NCBI RefSeq assembly: GCF_007991455.1
Contig: NZ_BJYJ01000005.1
Coordinates: forward strand, 1-64,000
DNA from: Chryseobacterium hagamense
GTDB lineage: Bacteria; Bacteroidota; Bacteroidia; Flavobacteriales; Weeksellaceae
Length of the DNA stretch: 64,000 nt
Direction: 5' to 3'
In this document: positions 34,857 to 43,875 of the stretch, piece after piece
Numbering within the stretch: the first letter of the stretch is position 1
Layout of the letters: each line of letters starts with the position of its first letter
The notes under the pieces: generated by a model
Databases searched by the model: none
Told to the model about the DNA's origin: nothing
Seen by the model: the letters and a program-made list of their open reading frames with translations, nothing else
Position numbers and translations under genes: made by a program

Positions 34857-36398
34857 TTAAGAACTGCATGAAAGGGTAGAACATCCTGAAATATCATCGT
34901 AGCCGGACGGCCTTTTCGAAGAAAATTCAGGATAAAGTTCCTGATAAGGATGTTCCAGTGCCCGGGTTAACTTCTCCAGCATTTCCGTTTTTCCTGCATT
35001 AATTTCTTCAATACATTGATAAAGCAGATAATTTCTCAGGATAAATTTCGGATTCGTTCTGGCCATTAATTCCAGGGATTTCTCGCGGGAGATGATATTT
35101 TTTTCCAGTCTGTGCTGATAATTTTCTATAAACTCCTGAAGCCTGGTGAGGTCTTCATCATTCAGAAAAGTGTAGGATGCATTTTCAAACTGTTTTTTAA
35201 GCTCTGTCGATTCATCGTAATTTTCGAGCCGGTTGAAAAATAAAGTATAATCCAATTGGAGATCCTGCATCAGACCCTGCCAAGAGGTGAAAAACTTTTC
35301 ATCGCTTGTCAGCAGCTGGTCGAAACCGAATTTTCTGCATAGCATCCGGTCATGGGTTTCCCAGAAATAGCTTCCGTAGTCGTTCAGGATTTCTTCCAGG
35401 AATTTTTCATCTTTGATCAGCGGATGAAGCGCATTGGCCAGCTGCCAGAGGTTCCATTGTGAAACCTGTCCCTGTTTTCCGAATGCGTATCTCCGTCCCG
35501 GGAGGTCGGTGGTATTAGGGGTAAAATTTAAATCGTATTCGTCCATCATGGAGTAAGGTCCGTAGTCGATGGTCAGCCCCAGAACCGACATATTGTCCGT
35601 ATTCATCACGCCATGGACAAAACCTACGCGATACCATTCCACCATCAGGTCAGCCGTTCTCCTGCATACCTTTTCAAAAAAGTCCTTGTATTTCTGTTCT
35701 CCTTCCGAGGTGATTTCTTTATAATAATTTTCAATGGTAAAATCAGCGAGTTCATGTAACGTTTTGTATTCCTGCTGGGCTGACATCAATTCGAAATGGC
35801 CGAAACGAAGAAAGCTTTCGGCAGTTCTGATGACCACTGCACCTTTTTCCAATTCGGGATTTCCATTGTACATCATATCCCTTACCACTTCTTCTCCGGT
35901 AAAAGCAAGGCTTAAAGCACGGGTCGTGGGAATCCCCAGATGAAACATGGCTTCGCTCATCAGGTATTCTCTGACGGACGACCGCAATACGGCCCTTCCG
36001 TCAGCATGCCTCGAATAGGGGGTGGCCCCGGCACCTTTCCACTGGATTTCATTTCTTTCTCCCGAATCACCGGTAATTTCACCGGCAAGGATGGCCCGCC
36101 CGTCGCCCAGCTGTCCGGCCCAGTTTCCGAACTGATGTCCGGCATAAGCAGTAGCATAGGTCTTTATATTTTCAGGAAGCTGATTGCCGACTAAAAAGTT
36201 TAAATCTGTTTCGGTGAAGGTGCCCAGCCCGATTTCCTCCGATAATTTCCTGTTAAAAGCAATCAGTCGGGGTTGGTCGAAACCGGCAGGAGCAATGGTG
36301 GAAAAAAGGACTTTCGGTGTATTCCGCTGCATCGGGTTTCCCGAAAAATCTCCCGGGAACTTTTTTATAAAGGGTTGTATAATGTTTTCAATATTCAT
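34857..36398 (-). CDS. selO: Protein adenylyltransferase SelO
   Basis: A 513-residue pseudokinase-fold enzyme of the SelO/YdiU family that transfers AMP to Ser/Thr/Tyr of target proteins. Active-site blocks are intact: GQLGDGRAILAGEI, KGAGATPYSRHADGRAVLRS, MNTDNMSVLGLTIDYGPY (catalytic Asp in NTDN and metal Asp in DYGP). The C-terminus GCSTLSCSS carries the redox cysteine of the family; eukaryotic SelO has selenocysteine near this position. Length is usual. A -7-like TACCTTTG lies at 36403-36410, very close to the start. Confidence 0.95.
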   Translation of the reverse strand: MNIENIIQPFIKKFPGDFSGNPMQRNTPKVLFSTIAPAGFDQPRLIAFNRKLSEEIGLGTFTETDLNFLVGNQLPENIKTYATAYAGHQFGNWAGQLGDGRAILAGEITGDSGERNEIQWKGAGATPYSRHADGRAVLRSSVREYLMSEAMFHLGIPTTRALSLAFTGEEVVRDMMYNGNPELEKGAVVIRTAESFLRFGHFELMSAQQEYKTLHELADFTIENYYKEITSEGEQKYKDFFEKVCRRTADLMVEWYRVGFVHGVMNTDNMSVLGLTIDYGPYSMMDEYDLNFTPNTTDLPGRRYAFGKQGQVSQWNLWQLANALHPLIKDEKFLEEILNDYGSYFWETHDRMLCRKFGFDQLLTSDEKFFTSWQGLMQDLQLDYTLFFNRLENYDESTELKKQFENASYTFLNDEDLTRLQEFIENYQHRLEKNIISREKSLELMARTNPKFILRNYLLYQCIEEINAGKTEMLEKLTRALEHPYQELYPEFSSKRPSGYDDISGCSTLSCSS

Positions 36399-36411
36399 CT
36401 TTCAAAGGTAT

Positions 36412-36446
36412 AAATTAAAAAGAAAAGACCTTCCAAATCATTGAAA
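36412..36446 (-). terminator. Terminator of the ricT-gldH-PBP operon
   Basis: Stem AAAAGACCTT/AAGGTCTTTT (near 36423-36432 and 36445-36454) with an A/T-rich tail on the minus strand; it lies 20-50 bp past the PBP gene. Confidence 0.75.
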
Positions 36447-36472
36447 GGTCTTTTGTATTTCTAAAAAAGAAT

Positions 36473-38851
36473 CTATTTATTATTAAAGTCAATATCTTCT
36501 CCGGTATTCAGATTTTCATTGACGTTTTCTTCTTTCTTTCCGGAACTTTTCGGTCCGCCCGGATCAGCCGGTTTCGGATTTTTGATTTCGTCCAGCGTCT
36601 GCAGGCTGCCGTCGTCTCCGTATCCCGAACGCAATCCGTTAAGATTCGAGCATCCGTCTTTCCATTCCGAAGGTTTCACGAATTTATCATCCGGTGAAAT
36701 TTTAAGGCTTTTATCGGCCCATACCTTTTTCATGTAGATGGCCCATATCGGTAATGCCATTTTAGCTCCCTGGCCTTCTCCCGTTCCGAAGAAGTGGGTG
36801 GCCCGGTCTTCCCATCCGACCCATGCTCCCGTTGCCAGCTTAGGAACGATTCCCATAAACCATCCGTCGGAGTTGTTCTGCGTGGTTCCGGTTTTACCGG
36901 CAATCTCGATATCTTTAGAAATTCCTTTTCTGCCGAGTTCCCCTGAAGCCGTTCCGTATTGGGCTACCCCTTTCATCAGCTCGATCATGGTGTAGGCATA
37001 CAGCGGATTCATAACTTCTTTCGGTTCTACATTCACTTCTTTGATTACCCTGCTGTTGGCATCTTCGATCCTCCAGATCATCTCCGGCTTATTGTAGTTT
37101 CCGTAGTTGGCAAAAGTACTGTAGGCGCCCACCATTTCATAAATCGTAATGTCGGATGCCCCCAGTGCCATCGGCAGGCTGGTGGAAATTTCTTCGGTTA
37201 CCCCAAGGTCCCGTGCGGTCTGGATGACACTCTGTGTACCGGTCATTTCAGCCAGACGAAGCGCTACCGGGTTTTGTGAATGAGCCAGGGCATCTTTCAG
37301 AGTAAGCATGCCTCCTCTTCCCGGAACATGATAGGTTCCTTTGTTGAAGCTTGCATTGGATATGGTGGAACAGGGCGTAAGGCCTAATTTCATAATTGCT
37401 GTTGCATAAACGAAAGGCTTAAAGGTAGAACCTACCTGTCTTTTTCCCTGTTTGATGTGATCGTACTGGAAATGCTGCCAATCGATACCGCCTACCCAGG
37501 CTTTGATTTCCCCGGTTCCGGGAACCATAGACATCAGACCTGCCTGTGCTACTTTTTTATGCCATCTGATGGAATCCCATGGCGACATTTCTACTTCTTC
37601 TTCTCCGGCCCATGTAAATCTTGACGTCTTAATGGGCTTTTTAAATTCCATTAAAATAGAGTCTTCCGGAACATTTGCGGCTTTAAGTTGCTTATAACGG
37701 CCGGTTCTTCTCATTGCCTGCATCATCAGGTCATTCGCCTGTTTATCGTTAAGAAAATAGAACGGCCAGTTTTTCCGGCCTCTCTGTTCGGCATCAAATC
37801 TTTTCTGAAGATCGGTTAAGTGTTCTCTGATCGCATCTTCTGCATACTTCTGCATTCTGGAATCCAGCGTTACGTATATTTTAAGCCCGTCTTTGTAAAG
37901 ATTCAGTTTCTTCCCCGTATCTTTTTCATAATCGTCAAGATATTTGTCGATTTCCTTTTTCAGATAAAACTTATAGTATGCTGAATAATCGTCGTTGATA
38001 TTTTTAATCGGATGGTAATCTACTTTAATAGGGGTTGCAACAGCTTTATCGAAAGTAGCCTGATCCAGATATCCTGTTTTAAGCATTTGATCCAGTACGA
38101 CATCCCTTCTGGTTTTTGCCCGTTCAGGATTTCTCATCGGATTGTTTTTCACCGGATTTTCGAGCATGGCTACAAACATGGCAGCTTCCGGTAAAGTAAG
38201 TTCAGAGGTTTTTTTGTTGAAATAGATTTTTGAGGCCATTTCAATACCATTGGCATTGTATAGGAAATCAAACTTGTTGAAATACAAAGTAATGATTTCT
38301 TCTTTGGTATATCTTTTTTCAAGACTTACCGCTACGACCCATTCTTTCAGTTTCTGAAATGCCCTTTGGATTTTATTCTGAGAAGCCCCATTGGTAAAAA
38401 GCAATTTTGCTAATTGCTGGGTAATGGTTGAACCACCACCACGTCCTCCGCCATATACAACCGCTCTTGCTACTGACTGTAAATCAATTCCGGAGTGTTC
38501 TTTGAAACGCTCGTCTTCTTTTGCCTGTAAAGCATAAATCAGATAAGGCGGAAGGTCTTTATAAATAATGGGTTGCGTCTTTTCTTTCTCGAATTTTCCC
38601 AGCAGCACCCCATCGGAAGAATAAATCTGTGAGGCGACATAAATATCCGGGTTTTCAAGCTCTTTTACATCCGGCATTTCCCCGATAAAGCCCTGGGATA
38701 CCGCGAAGAAAAGTCCTGAAATACCTAAAACGACAGCAAAAAATCCGATCCAGATAAATTTTACCCATCTTTTCCAGGCAGTATTTCTCTTTTTTGGAGG
38801 AAGAGGGAAGGTTTTCCCTTTGTTTCCTGTGTTCTGTTTGTTCACGTCCAT
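36473..38851 (-). CDS. Class A penicillin-binding protein (PBP1A type)
   Basis: A 792-residue bifunctional peptidoglycan synthase. One membrane segment (about 32-52) is followed by the GT51 glycosyltransferase, with KEDERFKEHSGID (catalytic Glu112) and GGSTITQQLAKLLF, then the transpeptidase: SxxK as STFK (Ser475, Lys478), SQN in HSQNPVA, and KTGTT. The C-terminus is a Pro/Gly/Asn-rich, probably disordered tail. Six bases separate it from gldH, so it is the last gene of the ricT-gldH-PBP operon. Confidence 0.96.
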   Translation of the reverse strand: MDVNKQNTGNKGKTFPLPPKKRNTAWKRWVKFIWIGFFAVVLGISGLFFAVSQGFIGEMPDVKELENPDIYVASQIYSSDGVLLGKFEKEKTQPIIYKDLPPYLIYALQAKEDERFKEHSGIDLQSVARAVVYGGGRGGGSTITQQLAKLLFTNGASQNKIQRAFQKLKEWVVAVSLEKRYTKEEIITLYFNKFDFLYNANGIEMASKIYFNKKTSELTLPEAAMFVAMLENPVKNNPMRNPERAKTRRDVVLDQMLKTGYLDQATFDKAVATPIKVDYHPIKNINDDYSAYYKFYLKKEIDKYLDDYEKDTGKKLNLYKDGLKIYVTLDSRMQKYAEDAIREHLTDLQKRFDAEQRGRKNWPFYFLNDKQANDLMMQAMRRTGRYKQLKAANVPEDSILMEFKKPIKTSRFTWAGEEEVEMSPWDSIRWHKKVAQAGLMSMVPGTGEIKAWVGGIDWQHFQYDHIKQGKRQVGSTFKPFVYATAIMKLGLTPCSTISNASFNKGTYHVPGRGGMLTLKDALAHSQNPVALRLAEMTGTQSVIQTARDLGVTEEISTSLPMALGASDITIYEMVGAYSTFANYGNYNKPEMIWRIEDANSRVIKEVNVEPKEVMNPLYAYTMIELMKGVAQYGTASGELGRKGISKDIEIAGKTGTTQNNSDGWFMGIVPKLATGAWVGWEDRATHFFGTGEGQGAKMALPIWAIYMKKVWADKSLKISPDDKFVKPSEWKDGCSNLNGLRSGYGDDGSLQTLDEIKNPKPADPGGPKSSGKKEENVNENLNTGEDIDFNNK

Positions 38852-38857
38852 TGATGA

Positions 38858-39322
38858 TTACGGTTTAGCCGTTTCTATTTTTACTCCAATATCTTCAATT
38901 CCCGGAAGGATATCATTTCTCATCGCCTGGGTAAGGCCGATTTCATATTTTCCTCTGGCCGGAAATTTATAATTCAGTTTGTACTGAAACAACGTTTCCT
39001 TGGTATCGCCGAATCCCGTGCCGAGCCATTCACCGTTAGGTTTCGCCAATACATAATTTAACGTATCGGTTTGCTTCTTCTTGCTCTGAAGATCGGTGAA
39101 ATTCACGATAAACCTGATGTTGCTGTAAGGATAATCGTTGTTGTTTCTTACAACAAATATAATATTTTTAGGATTTTGCGGATCTGAAATTTCAAGATTA
39201 AATTTTTGTTCACTTTTCTTATTCCACTTGTTGTCAACAGACTTCATAAAGACTTCGCCTTCCGAAGAAGAATGGCAGCTGACGAAGAGGATAAGAGTAC
39301 ATAATCCTAAAATATTACGCAT
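38858..39322 (-). CDS. gldH: Gliding motility lipoprotein GldH
   Basis: A 154-residue lipoprotein (lipobox LFVSC, Cys16). GldH is needed for gliding in Flavobacterium johnsoniae and is conserved in the phylum; its exact role is open. The body fits GldH, with FNLEISDPQNPKNIIFVVRN and YPYSNIRFIVNF. A longer frame begins at 39409, but the ATG at 39322 starts the signal peptide directly (MRNILGLCTLIL). It overlaps the end of ricT by 8 bp, which suggests coupled translation. Confidence 0.92.
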   Translation of the reverse strand: MRNILGLCTLILFVSCHSSSEGEVFMKSVDNKWNKKSEQKFNLEISDPQNPKNIIFVVRNNNDYPYSNIRFIVNFTDLQSKKKQTDTLNYVLAKPNGEWLGTGFGDTKETLFQYKLNYKFPARGKYEIGLTQAMRNDILPGIEDIGVKIETAKP

Positions 39323-40745
39323 TGTTGTCTTTTTTTGGAGGAAACTTCTTTTTAAATTTCTTTTTGTTCGAGTTGGTTTTCTTTTCAGCTTCAGAACCTG
39401 GCGCTGCATCTACCTTTTCCATCTGAGGTTTTGGCTGCTGAGACTGTTGAGGCCGCTGTGTTCTTGGCTGGCTGTTGGCATTGCCTTTTGGATTCTGGTT
39501 CTGTTGCGGCCTTTCCTGCCTCTGAGGACGCTCGGACCTTTCGTTTCTTTCAGGACGTTCCTGTCTTTCAGGCCTGTTGTTGTTTCTCTTCTGGCCCTGC
39601 TGATTCTGGCTGTTGTTGTTTGGCCGGTTCTGGTTTTTATTCCGGTTGTTCCGGTTTTTCTTCTCGAAACGGTCAACGTTGTTTTCCTGAATCAGATCGA
39701 TGCTGGCCAAAGGAATGTCCGGCTGTTTCAGTTCTTCCAGAGGAAGTATCTTTTCACCGCGTTTGTTTTTGGAGATGAATTTTTTTACCAGATCAATATC
39801 AAAGTCATACCAGGCAATAGAACTGTCTACATAGGCAAACCACATTTTCTTTTTGAAAACATCGATTTTAATGCAGAAAGCCCGCCCTTTTTCCGTGTCC
39901 AGCGTCGTTGAAGAAGACGGGAAATGGCTTAAGGCATCCAGGTAGCTGTCCAGTTCATAATTAAGGCAGCATTTCAGCTTTCCGCATTGTCCGGCAAGCT
40001 TCTGAGGGTTGATGCTTAACTGCTGGTATCTGGCTACATTCGTATTTACCGATCTGAAATCCGTAAGCCAGGTCGAGCAGCAGAGCTCCCTCCCGCAGGA
40101 TCCGATACCGCCTACTTTTGCCGCTTCCTGGCGGAAACCGATTTGCTTCATGTCGATTTTCGTACGGAATGCCCCTGCGTATTCCTTGATCAGCTGCCTG
40201 AAATCCACACGGCTTTCAGCAGTATAATAAAAGGTAACTTTAGAAGCATCTCCCTGGTACTCAATGTCTGTAATTTTCATTTCAAGACCCAGCCGGTGAG
40301 CGATCTTCCGCGCTTCTATCTTAATGGTATCTTCTTTTTTTCTTGCCTCCTGCCAGACCTCCAGGTCTTTCTGGTTGGATTGCCTGTATATTTTTAGTGC
40401 CGATTCTTCAGAACATTTTTTCTTTTTCATCTGAATTTTCACTAATTCTCCGGTGAGACTTACCACACCTACATCGTGTCCGGGACTCGATTCTACTGTT
40501 ACTACGCTACCTATATGTAAAGGAATATTATTTACATTTTTATAAAATGATTTTCTGTCATTTTTGAATCTGACTTCCACAAAATCGCATCGGTTCGGTG
40601 CGGGATTGTTGATGTCAGAAAGCCAGTCGAAAACACTTAATTTATAACTATTACCACAGGTATTTACATTTTCACAGCCATTCGCGGTCTTCTTGGGTCC
40701 GCAAGAATGTGCCGAATCGCCGGATGTTTTACATCCACAACTCAT
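39315..40745 (-). CDS. ricT: RicT/YaaT family PSP1-domain protein with disordered tail
   Basis: A 476-residue protein. The N-terminal 320 residues match RicT (YaaT, PSP1 domain), which in Bacillus forms an Fe-S-containing complex affecting RNA maturation. Cysteines are abundant: MSCGCKTSGDSAHSC at the start, then GSCGRELCCSTWL and QCGKLKCCLNYELD in the core. The last 130 residues are a low-complexity tail rich in Asn, Gln, Arg, Pro and Glu (RPERQERPERNERSERPQRQ), presumably disordered and RNA-binding. A -7 box TAAATTTG lies at 40766-40773. First gene of the operon with gldH. Confidence 0.9.
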   Translation of the reverse strand: MSCGCKTSGDSAHSCGPKKTANGCENVNTCGNSYKLSVFDWLSDINNPAPNRCDFVEVRFKNDRKSFYKNVNNIPLHIGSVVTVESSPGHDVGVVSLTGELVKIQMKKKKCSEESALKIYRQSNQKDLEVWQEARKKEDTIKIEARKIAHRLGLEMKITDIEYQGDASKVTFYYTAESRVDFRQLIKEYAGAFRTKIDMKQIGFRQEAAKVGGIGSCGRELCCSTWLTDFRSVNTNVARYQQLSINPQKLAGQCGKLKCCLNYELDSYLDALSHFPSSSTTLDTEKGRAFCIKIDVFKKKMWFAYVDSSIAWYDFDIDLVKKFISKNKRGEKILPLEELKQPDIPLASIDLIQENNVDRFEKKNRNNRNKNQNRPNNNSQNQQGQKRNNNRPERQERPERNERSERPQRQERPQQNQNPKGNANSQPRTQRPQQSQQPKPQMEKVDAAPGSEAEKKTNSNKKKFKKKFPPKKDNNA

Positions 40746-40991
40746 ATAATGATATATTTAATTTGCAAATTTATGATTTTTATCTTAACGAGGTCTAAAA
40801 TAATCAAATAATCGGGAAACGTGATGTTTAATGTTAAACGGATTGCCGGCTGGATGATTCTGTTTTTATTAAGTGTTTAATAATGATCGTTTTATAGGAG
40901 TTATAAATCATTTGTTATTTTAAACATAATTTTCTTTTAAGATAACGTTTAAAATTTTATGATTTATTAACAGGTGTAACTAAAATAATTT

Positions 40992-40999
40992 TATATTTG
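40992..40999 (+). promoter_or_regulatory. -7 box of the FadL-SGNH operon
   Basis: TATATTTG fits TAnnTTTG and lies 18 bp before the porin start codon. No clear TTG at -33. The rest of the 271-bp gap shared with ricT is AT-rich and holds nothing else. Confidence 0.5.
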
Positions 41000-41017
41000 G
41001 GTATATAATAATAGTCT

Positions 41018-42250
41018 ATGAAAAAAATATTAGTATCAACTGCATTACTGGCAGGCGTTCTATCTTACGCAGGAGGCTTCAGGGTATCTCTGCAGGGGGT
41101 GAAACAATTGGCCATGGCACATACCAGTGCGCATGCTGAAGATGCGAGTGTAACGTTTTTCAACCCTGCGGGGATGTCGTTCATTCCTTCAAAGCTGAGC
41201 ATCGTGGCAGGAGGATTCGGAGCAAGCAATAAAGTGACCTTCCAGAACACGAATACTTTGCAGAGTACAGAAACGGATAATCCGATGGGTACTCCTATTT
41301 ATGCGGCAATTGCTTACAGGCCGATCGAAAAACTATCCGTTGGTTTCAGCTTTTCCACGCCTTTCGGAAGCACCATCGAGTGGCCAAGCGATTGGGAGGG
41401 GAAAGAAATGGTTCAGCGTCTTGAGCTCAAGAGTTTCTATTTCCAGCCGATGGTTTCCTATAAATTCAACGACTGGCTGGCATTCGGGGCTAGCTATATT
41501 TATGCTAAGGGAAGCGTAAACTGGGACAAGGCGGTAACGCAGTTCGGAGGACAGCTTAACCTCGACAGTAAGGCAAGCGGACACGGATACGGCTTCGGGT
41601 TTTATTTCAGACCGGATCCTAAACTTGATGTGAGTGTGGCTTACCGTTCACCGGTTGATATGAAGGCCAAAGACGGAACCGCTACCTTTAAGTTTCCTAC
41701 CAATTCCATCTACCCGCTGTTGGGATTGGATACCTCAGGAAAAGACAGCTTTACCGCAACTTTACCGCTGGTGGAAGAATATACGGTCGGGTTAACCTAT
41801 AAAGTAACACCGAAATGGTTGGTTTCTGCAGATTTCAACTATCACGGATGGTCCAGATATACCCAGCTGACCCTGGACTTCGGCAGTGCGCCGGTTGGAA
41901 ACCAGGCAGATCCTACAGTTTCTGTTTCGCCGAAGAATTTCAGGAATTCCAAGACCTTCAGATTGGGAACCCAATATGCCTTTACCGATATGATCTACGG
42001 ACGTCTGGGTGCTTACTATGATGAATCCCCTTACTCCGACGAACATTTCATTCCGGAAACGCCTTCTTTCAATACGTATGTTGTAACCGGAGGGGTTGGG
42101 TTCAAACTGAAACAGTTCGGTGTTGATGTAGCCGGAGGCTATGCCATGCCACAGGCAAGAAATGTAAACAACAAAAACCTCGGGTTCTACGGACAGGCTA
42201 AAGCTACCGCATTCTATTTAGGCCTTGGTTTATCTTACAATCCATTTTAA
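41018..42250 (+). CDS. FadL/OmpP1/TodX family outer-membrane transporter
   Basis: A 410-residue outer-membrane beta-barrel of the FadL family, which takes up long-chain fatty acids or other hydrophobic compounds. A signal peptide ends near LSYAGG. The N-terminal hatch segment GFRVSLQGVKQLAMAHTSAH, then SVTFFNPAGMSF, is the family hallmark, and the protein ends in an aromatic residue after alternating strands (LGLGLSYNPF), as expected for a barrel. It is followed at once by an SGNH hydrolase lipoprotein, which fits a combined lipid hydrolysis and uptake role; this is inference. Confidence 0.93.
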   Translation: MKKILVSTALLAGVLSYAGGFRVSLQGVKQLAMAHTSAHAEDASVTFFNPAGMSFIPSKLSIVAGGFGASNKVTFQNTNTLQSTETDNPMGTPIYAAIAYRPIEKLSVGFSFSTPFGSTIEWPSDWEGKEMVQRLELKSFYFQPMVSYKFNDWLAFGASYIYAKGSVNWDKAVTQFGGQLNLDSKASGHGYGFGFYFRPDPKLDVSVAYRSPVDMKAKDGTATFKFPTNSIYPLLGLDTSGKDSFTATLPLVEEYTVGLTYKVTPKWLVSADFNYHGWSRYTQLTLDFGSAPVGNQADPTVSVSPKNFRNSKTFRLGTQYAFTDMIYGRLGAYYDESPYSDEHFIPETPSFNTYVVTGGVGFKLKQFGVDVAGGYAMPQARNVNNKNLGFYGQAKATAFYLGLGLSYNPF

Positions 42251-42259
42251 TTGAAGACT

Positions 42260-43792
42260 ATGAAAAAATTTATAATTTCTACATTCGCTATTTCCGCACT
42301 GCTGTTTACAACGGGCTGCGAAGATGAATTTGATAACGATGTAAACGATGTGGTGGTAACGAAAGGCGAAGCAGATTTCTCCAATTATATTTCCATCGGG
42401 AACTCCCTGACTTCAGGATACAGGGACGGAGCCCTTTACCAGGACGGGCAGAACGAATCTTATCCGAACATTATTGCCGGCCAGATGAAACTTGCCGGAG
42501 GAAATGATTTCGTACAGCCGCTGATGGCAGATAACAATGGCGGATTGGTATTGCTGGGAAATACGATTCAGGGAACGAAACTTTATATTAAGTCATTTAC
42601 AAACGGTTCTCCGGATATTGCCAATGTTTCGGCGACCCCTACAACCAATGTGCTTACCAAAATTACCGGGAAGCTGAATAACTTCGGGGTTCCGGGGGCA
42701 AAATCCTTCCATCTGGTTGCTCCGGGATATGGGAATACCTCAGGGATTTTACTGGGAACGGCGAATCCTTATTATGTAAGATTCTCCACGAGTGCCACTT
42801 CTACCGTTGTTGATGATGCGGTACTGCAGAAACCTACGTTTTTCTCTTACTGGATCGGAAACAATGATGTATTGAGCTATGCTACTACCGGAGGATCAGG
42901 GATCAACCAAACCGGCAATACCAATGCAGCGGTTTATGGAGCTAATGATATTTCAGATCCTAATGTGGTGGCAGGTGCCATCAAGGCAGGTCTTGATAAA
43001 TTAAAAGCAGGAGGTGCTACAAAAGGGGTTATTGCAAACATTCCTTACGTAACATCCATTCCGTTTTTCACAACGGTACCTTATAATCCTTTGACTCCAA
43101 CATTGCTGGGTTCAAATATTACGGCCTTAAACACCAATATTTACGGTCCTTTGAAGCAGGTGCTTACCGCTTTGGGGGCAGGGTCCAGGCTTAATCTGCT
43201 TTCTGCAACCTCTGCAAATCCTGTTTTAATTAAAGATGCAACGCTGACCGATTATAATGATCAGATCAGAGCTGCACTTACTCCGGCCATCGGTCTGGCA
43301 GCGGCTACGGCCTATGGTCAGATTTACGGTCAGGCAAGACAGGCGACTGCTGATGATTTTGTGCTTCTGACGACCAGGGCAGTAATCGGAACTACAGCTA
43401 CGGGAGTTCCTGCAGGATTGAATGTATACGGAATTTCTTACCCTTTACAGAACCAGCATATTTTAACGAAAACCGAAGCAGCTACAGTAAAAACAGCCGT
43501 TGATGCTTATAATTCGTCCATTAAAGGGCTGGCAGATGCTTACGGCCTGGCTTTCGTAGATGCCAATAAAAAAATGGTGGAACTGAACGGACAGTCCGGA
43601 ATTTCATGGGATGGGGTAAAGTATTCCGCAAAATTCGTAACCGGAGGAACATTCTCACTGGATGGGGTACACCTTACCGGAAGAGGATATGCCTTAATTG
43701 CCAATGAATTTATCAAAGCAATTAATGATAAGTACAAATCTACTTTACCACAGGTAAACCCGAACAATTATTCAGGAGTTAAATTCCCTTAA
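42260..43792 (+). CDS. SGNH/GDSL-family lipoprotein hydrolase
   Basis: A 510-residue lipoprotein (lipobox LFTTGC, Cys20). The frame extends to a TTG at 42251, but the ATG at 42260 starts the signal peptide. The SGNH hydrolase core shows the nucleophile block ISIGNSLTSGY (Ser49, GNSL instead of GDSL), the Asn block WIGNNDVL, and the acid/base pair in LDGVHLTGRG (Asp468, His471). Long Ala/Gly/Thr-rich inserts lie between blocks. Likely an esterase or lipase at the outer membrane. Nine bases separate it from the porin gene. Confidence 0.9.
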   Translation: MKKFIISTFAISALLFTTGCEDEFDNDVNDVVVTKGEADFSNYISIGNSLTSGYRDGALYQDGQNESYPNIIAGQMKLAGGNDFVQPLMADNNGGLVLLGNTIQGTKLYIKSFTNGSPDIANVSATPTTNVLTKITGKLNNFGVPGAKSFHLVAPGYGNTSGILLGTANPYYVRFSTSATSTVVDDAVLQKPTFFSYWIGNNDVLSYATTGGSGINQTGNTNAAVYGANDISDPNVVAGAIKAGLDKLKAGGATKGVIANIPYVTSIPFFTTVPYNPLTPTLLGSNITALNTNIYGPLKQVLTALGAGSRLNLLSATSANPVLIKDATLTDYNDQIRAALTPAIGLAAATAYGQIYGQARQATADDFVLLTTRAVIGTTATGVPAGLNVYGISYPLQNQHILTKTEAATVKTAVDAYNSSIKGLADAYGLAFVDANKKMVELNGQSGISWDGVKYSAKFVTGGTFSLDGVHLTGRGYALIANEFIKAINDKYKSTLPQVNPNNYSGVKFP

Positions 43793-43815
43793 TAACAGGT
43801 AAAATAAAAACTTAG

Positions 43816-43849
43816 AAGCCACAGGAGTAATTCTTGTGGTTTTTTTTTA
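43816..43849 (+). terminator. Terminator after the SGNH gene
   Basis: Hairpin CCACA...TGTGG (43819-43823 and 43835-43839, extended by weaker pairs) followed by nine T. Confidence 0.8.
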
Positions 43850-43855
43850 AATTTG
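43848..43855 (+). promoter_or_regulatory. -7 box of prs
   Basis: TAAATTTG, 20 bp before the prs start codon; it overlaps the end of the preceding T-run. Confidence 0.5.
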
Positions 43856-43875
43856 CAAATCTTTAAAAAGTAAAA

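Noticed and set aside
39138-39911. 257-residue plus-strand frame
   Set aside because: It is the shadow of the repetitive ricT tail and gldH; the Leu/Arg/Phe-rich content reflects the complementary strand.
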